From assembly GCA_022321325.1 (NCBI GenBank), contig JAKOEO010000026.1, positions 1-33,728 on the forward strand: a DNA stretch of 33,728 nt, read 5' to 3'. The position numbers and the translations under genes are program-made. Positions 30,041 through 33,728 of this stretch are shown in pieces; within the stretch, counting starts at the first letter, position 1; each line of letters opens with the position of its first letter. The stretch is from Candidatus Magnetominusculus sp. LBB02 (GTDB taxonomy: Bacteria; Nitrospirota; Thermodesulfovibrionia; Thermodesulfovibrionales; Magnetobacteriaceae). The notes beneath the pieces are model-generated. The model had not been told where the DNA came from, ran no database searches, and worked only from the letters and a program-made list of their open reading frames with translations.

Positions 30041-32917
30041 CTACAGATACGCATAATCCTTAGAGCTCTTTACGCCATTGCCGTTACCGTTATAGTAGAT
30101 GCGCTCTTCTTTTAGCATCTGTTCAAACTCATCGGCCGGTACCGGTTTGCTAAATAGATACCCCTGTACCTCGTCGCAGCCTAGCGTGCGCAATATCTCT
30201 AATTGATCAATTGTCTCAACCCCCTCGGCTATCACCTTCAGCCGCAGGTTGTGCGCCATATCTATTATCGTCTTCACTATGGTTATATCGTCCTGATTAC
30301 TTGATATTTCCATTATGAAACTTCTGTCTATCTTTAACTTTTTAAACGGCAGGGTTTTCAGGTAACTCAACGATGAGTAGCCTGTGCCGAAATCGTCAAT
30401 TGATACCTCTACGCCCATCGAATTCAGCTTTCTCAATAATCTGACTGTCGCGTTGATGTTTTGCATGGCAAAACTCTCCGTAAACTCTATCTCTAAATGA
30501 TGCGGGTCTAACTCGGTTTCATATAACGCCTGAAGCAGCATGTCTTCAAAACTGTATTGCTTGGTGATTTGTTTTAGCGAGGCGTTTACTGCTACCGTTA
30601 TTGGTGGCAGACCTTGTTTTTGCCATGTGCTGTTTTGCATACAGCTATTGAATAAGACGCGCTCACCAAGCGGTATAATCAGCCCGGTTTCCTCTGCTAT
30701 CGGGATAAATTTAAAGGGCGGAATCAACCCTTTCTCCGGGTGCTGCCAGCGCACCAACGCCTCAGCCCCTATAAGTCTGCCATTTTTAATGTCTATCTGC
30801 GGCTGGTAATGGACTATCAACTCATTGTTGTCTATGGCTTGGCGCAGTTCGTTTTCTAATTTTCTGCGCTCATGAATCATCGTATCCATTTCGGGATTAA
30901 AAAATGTATACCTGTTTTTCCCTGATTTCTTTGAATGATAAAGTGCTAGTTCAGAGTTTTTTAACAGTTCAACAGCGTCCATCGCATCTGATGGATAGAC
31001 GCTTATCCCTATGCTCATGCTGGTCTTGAATGAGATCTTTGAGGTCTCAAGTGGTTGATTTGATAATGCTATTATCTTTTCAGCAATCTTTTCGGCGTCA
31101 GCTATAGTATCTAAATTCGATGCTATTATTGAAAACTCATCTCCGCCCATTCGCGCCACCGTGTCTGTTTCTCGTATGCAGCCCTCCAGCCGCCTTGCAA
31201 TCTCCTTCAGTATTTGGTCTCCTGCCTCGTGCCCCACTGCCTCATTGATTTCCTTGAAATTATCTATATCAATGTAAAGAAGCGCAAATTGAATGCCATG
31301 CCGTTTCATTGCCCTCATCTCATAGTTAAGCCTGTCTGAAAATAGCAGCCTGTTCGGAAGTCCCGTGAGCATGTCGTGATTGGCAATGTGAGATATCTTC
31401 TCATCCGCAATCTTCCTTTCAATCATACCGGCCAATACGCTTGATACCGATGACAGGAAGTTATCTTCTAAATCAGTGCGAGTATGACCTTCCGGCACAT
31501 ATAGATTTATGACGCCAAGCACCTGGTCTTTTGATATTATAGGTACGCAGTAATGCCCGTGGTTATGCATGTTTTCAAACGTAATATCGTGATGGTCGTC
31601 AATTGCGGTTTTAAATATCGTCTTGCCTGTCTCAGCAGCCCTGCCGCAGAGGCATTTCCCAAATGGCAGGTGGCCGCACGCCCTATATAAATCTAACGAC
31701 ACGCCCTTTTGCGCCTTCATCACAAGCACGTTTGGATCGTCTTCAACTACAAATATGCAGCCCGTGGTCTTCTGAAGCAGCCAAGGGACATCGCTGATTA
31801 TATCAAGCACCTTTTGAAGCTGCGCCTTCAATGACACAGGCTCAAGCGATACCATCAGAATTTGATTTATGGCGCTCTGAATCAGATAGTTCTGCCCTAT
31901 CTTGTCCTCTGTCTCTTTGCGCAGCACCACGCCGGCGATAGTGCCTGCTATGCTTTTTAAGAATACCTCATCCTCATTATTGCGTTTATAGCCTTCGCTT
32001 AAATAGATATTGATTACCCCCAATAGTCTGTCGGCTGAGACGATAGGCACACAGTAATGCCCGTGCGGCATTATGTCATCGTATCTTATAGAATGCTCAT
32101 CAGCGTTACTATCTGTTGAGAATACAATATCTTTTATAATTGCAGCTAAACCGCAGAGGCATTCACCGTATGGTACAGTAGAGCATGTTGATAACTGGGC
32201 GTCTTTAAAATTATGAGATGCAATAAGCCTGAGGAGCTTCTTCTCATCATCAGAAAGAAAGATGCTTCCCTTGTTTTGTCCTTGCATCCAGGGGATTGAC
32301 ATTACTATATCCAAAATATCCTTACATTGTTTTTCCAAAGATACAGGCAGCAGCGATATGGCCAGAATCGAGCTTATTATATTTTGAATCTCAAAATTTT
32401 TCTTTATCTGCCGTGTTCTTAACTCAACTGTATGCTCAAGTCCAATTTTATGCCCTTGCAATTCCCTTATTAAATTATTATTGTCATCATTGATACGCTC
32501 ATTCTCGCTTTCTATTTTTTTACGATATGTTATATCTGTTATAATGGCAAAAGCGCCCTCAAATGCCCCTTTTTCATCTATCATGGGGCTGGCAGAGACA
32601 TATACATCTATTTTAGAGCCATCCTTTCGTAATAAAACACTTTCAAGACGCTCTCCTATTCCTCCTAATTGGTGTTTTACTGCATCTTCAGCCGTCTGTC
32701 TCTCTTCTTCGGCTATAAACTGAAACATTGCCTTGCCTATCATCTCATCTGACGAGTAACCAAGCATATCAGCCATTGCATTATTGACAAATATAGTGTT
32801 TTTGTTCACATCAACAGCCCACAGGCCTTCTTGCGAAAGCTCTATGAACTGCCGATAGTTTCTCTCAATAGACGGCAGCCGCTGTATATCCTTAACCAAT
32901 TTTTCTTTTTCCATCAT
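30041..32917 (-). CDS. Cytoplasmic PAS-GAF-GAF-GGDEF-EAL c-di-GMP signalling protein
   Basis: 958 residues from ATG 32917 (a second ATG follows at 32914; a GTG at 32935 is possible). No transmembrane segment is visible. Order: PAS (about 10-135, with LWAVDVNKNTIFVNNAMADM and AIITDITYRKKIE), a coiled linker, GAF 1 (about 185-335), GAF 2 (about 345-500), GGDEF (about 515-690) and EAL (about 700-945). Both GAF domains share CLCG-x-AA and HGHYCVPI, a duplicated Cys/His pattern. The GGDEF signature (591-595) is intact with I-site RETD before it; EAL (719-721), DDFGTGYSSL and IAEGVETIDQLE are intact. It senses internal signals and makes or degrades c-di-GMP. Its C-terminal half is closely similar in plan to the protein at 8632-10578. 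Confidence 0.92.
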   Translation of the reverse strand: MMEKEKLVKDIQRLPSIERNYRQFIELSQEGLWAVDVNKNTIFVNNAMADMLGYSSDEMIGKAMFQFIAEEERQTAEDAVKHQLGGIGERLESVLLRKDGSKIDVYVSASPMIDEKGAFEGAFAIITDITYRKKIESENERINDDNNNLIRELQGHKIGLEHTVELRTRQIKKNFEIQNIISSILAISLLPVSLEKQCKDILDIVMSIPWMQGQNKGSIFLSDDEKKLLRLIASHNFKDAQLSTCSTVPYGECLCGLAAIIKDIVFSTDSNADEHSIRYDDIMPHGHYCVPIVSADRLLGVINIYLSEGYKRNNEDEVFLKSIAGTIAGVVLRKETEDKIGQNYLIQSAINQILMVSLEPVSLKAQLQKVLDIISDVPWLLQKTTGCIFVVEDDPNVLVMKAQKGVSLDLYRACGHLPFGKCLCGRAAETGKTIFKTAIDDHHDITFENMHNHGHYCVPIISKDQVLGVINLYVPEGHTRTDLEDNFLSSVSSVLAGMIERKIADEKISHIANHDMLTGLPNRLLFSDRLNYEMRAMKRHGIQFALLYIDIDNFKEINEAVGHEAGDQILKEIARRLEGCIRETDTVARMGGDEFSIIASNLDTIADAEKIAEKIIALSNQPLETSKISFKTSMSIGISVYPSDAMDAVELLKNSELALYHSKKSGKNRYTFFNPEMDTMIHERRKLENELRQAIDNNELIVHYQPQIDIKNGRLIGAEALVRWQHPEKGLIPPFKFIPIAEETGLIIPLGERVLFNSCMQNSTWQKQGLPPITVAVNASLKQITKQYSFEDMLLQALYETELDPHHLEIEFTESFAMQNINATVRLLRKLNSMGVEVSIDDFGTGYSSLSYLKTLPFKKLKIDRSFIMEISSNQDDITIVKTIIDMAHNLRLKVIAEGVETIDQLEILRTLGCDEVQGYLFSKPVPADEFEQMLKEERIYYNGNGNGVKSSKDYAYL

Positions 32918-33016
32918 CGTTATCTCATTACACACACGAGCGCCATTGTAGCATATTGCAAATTACATATTGGTTACATATTACGCAGAGATGAAAATAA
33001 AGTTGCTAAAGCTGCC

Positions 33017-33728
33017 TTATTGTGAACTATTATTCACAGACTCGCAGATAGCTACGGTTGCGGGGGATGGTTCGACGCCAAATTTCGATAAAAGCGCTGC
33101 TTTACACTGTTTATATGTGGAGATTACATCTGCGTTGCGCCCCAGGGCATGATAGCACTGCATGAGCCTCTGGTATAAATGCTCATCGGAGTCGTGTATG
33201 GCGATTGTGCGTTTGTAGCAATGGGCGGCCTCTTCCCATTTATTGCGGTTTTCAAGCCATGTGCCTGTTTGTGTGCAGGACTCAACAAGGCTGCTGCTTA
33301 GCCTTGCCCTTGTGTGAATTGCCCATGATTCGTTCTGTAGTCCCGGTATGAATTCCCCCTTATAGAGCGAACACATTTGCTCAAACAGACTAATCACAGA
33401 CTGCTCATCGCCGCTATGGAAAGTATTGTTGATTCTATTGACAATATCGTCAAACGCCCATATATCAACCCAGCATAGCTCCGGGTTAAGGCATAAGTCG
33501 CCGTCAGTATAATTAATAAATTCCTTCCCGCCTAATAACTTACGCAGCCTGTGGATGTTGGTGCCGAAGAGATTGTGGGCCGCGTCGCCGTCCTCATCTG
33601 GCCAAAGCTGGTCGGCAAGCAGCGTCGTATCAACGTGTCTGCCGCCAGCGGCAATAATCGCCTTTAACATCATAAGCGGCGTCTTCTGAGGCTTGGCTGA
33701 AAATTGCATGGGGCTGCCGTTTCGTAAA
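33017..33728 (-). CDS. BTAD-type transcriptional regulator, C-terminal part
   Basis: The frame is open to the window edge, so the N-terminus is outside. The ATG at 33709 lies within LRNGSPMQFSAKPQKTPLMM, which is the normal beginning of a winged-helix segment in this family, and is not a start. The visible part has that OmpR-like DNA-binding region (about the first 95 residues; LADQLWPDEDGDAAHNLFGT, then IHRLRKLLGG), then a bacterial transcriptional activator domain of TPR-like helices (WAFDDIVNRI, LYKGEFIPGL, AHCYKRTIAIHDSDEHLYQR, VISTYKQCKAALLSKFGVEPSP). This resembles the C-terminal unit of large AfsR/SARP- or MalT-like ATPase regulators, so an NTPase part may lie upstream. The target is unknown. 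Confidence 0.85.
   Translation of the reverse strand, partial: LRNGSPMQFSAKPQKTPLMMLKAIIAAGGRHVDTTLLADQLWPDEDGDAAHNLFGTNIHRLRKLLGGKEFINYTDGDLCLNPELCWVDIWAFDDIVNRINNTFHSGDEQSVISLFEQMCSLYKGEFIPGLQNESWAIHTRARLSSSLVESCTQTGTWLENRNKWEEAAHCYKRTIAIHDSDEHLYQRLMQCYHALGRNADVISTYKQCKAALLSKFGVEPSPATVAICESVNNSSQ

Noticed and set aside
33017-33709. BTAD regulator as a complete 230-residue protein starting at ATG 33709
   Set aside because: The frame stays open upstream and the residues before that Met match the beginning of the winged-helix segment, so the gene continues outside the window.

Overview
The window reads as part of an anaerobic or microaerobic Gram-negative chromosome. It carries periplasmic multiheme cytochromes coupled to NrfD-type quinol modules, a Tat-type iron-sulfur protein, a lipoprotein, a selenocysteine tRNA, many c-di-GMP and two-component proteins, and a threonine synthase/ThiS/NIL cluster of the kind found in sulfate-reducing and related lineages. 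A Nitrospirota or Desulfobacterota-like host would fit, but this is inferred from gene content only. No rRNA or marker gene in the window settles it.

Layout. 1-2313 (+): the 3' end of dapB, a NarX-like sensor kinase and a single-domain response regulator. 2306-3464 (-): rimI and tsaB, facing the regulator with overlapping 3' ends. 3556-4456: a MORN-repeat lipoprotein, then on the minus strand a small antitoxin-like gene followed by a truncated PIN toxin. 4604-7789 (+): three overlapping genes of a glycosyltransferase operon; the second has a foreign nuclease-like domain inserted in frame. 7797-8336: selC (tRNA-Sec) with its promoter, directly followed by a decayed ISAs1-type transposase. 8369-11167 (+): a small orphan protein, a PAS-GGDEF-EAL protein and an HU/IHF protein with an extra C-terminal domain. 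11201-11503 (-): a gene broken by one stop codon.

11670-17755 (-) is a long redox block: two successive sets of tetraheme cytochrome c, four-cluster ferredoxin and NrfD membrane protein, ending in atpZ-atpI-like genes and preceded by a perfect-consensus sigma70-type promoter. 18036-20944 (+): thrC-like, ThiS/MoaD-like sulfur carrier, NIL-domain protein and a second thrC. This set suggests protein-thiocarboxylate sulfur transfer into homocysteine. 21073-26376 (-): a secreted cysteine-containing protein, a large patatin with C-terminal membrane segments, tgt and a ribonuclease Z-like hydrolase. 26474-29149 (+): a galT-like gene, a response regulator and rlmD. 29179-29949 (+): a hicBA module whose toxin gene is split by two different miniature inverted-repeat elements; removing both restores an exact 59-residue HicA. 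29976-32917 (-): a PAS-GAF-GAF-GGDEF-EAL protein with a clear terminator. 33017-33728 (-): the 3' part of a BTAD-type regulator running off the window.

Main points of interest: (1) the glycosyltransferase invaded in frame by a PBECR-type phage nuclease domain between 8-bp direct repeats; (2) two toxin-antitoxin loci that each keep the antitoxin and have lost the toxin, one by double MITE insertion and one by truncation; (3) the thrC-thiS-NIL-thrC cluster with a carrier ending in Gly-Gly-Leu-Met, which would need C-terminal processing; (4) the duplicated cytochrome/FeS/NrfD modules.
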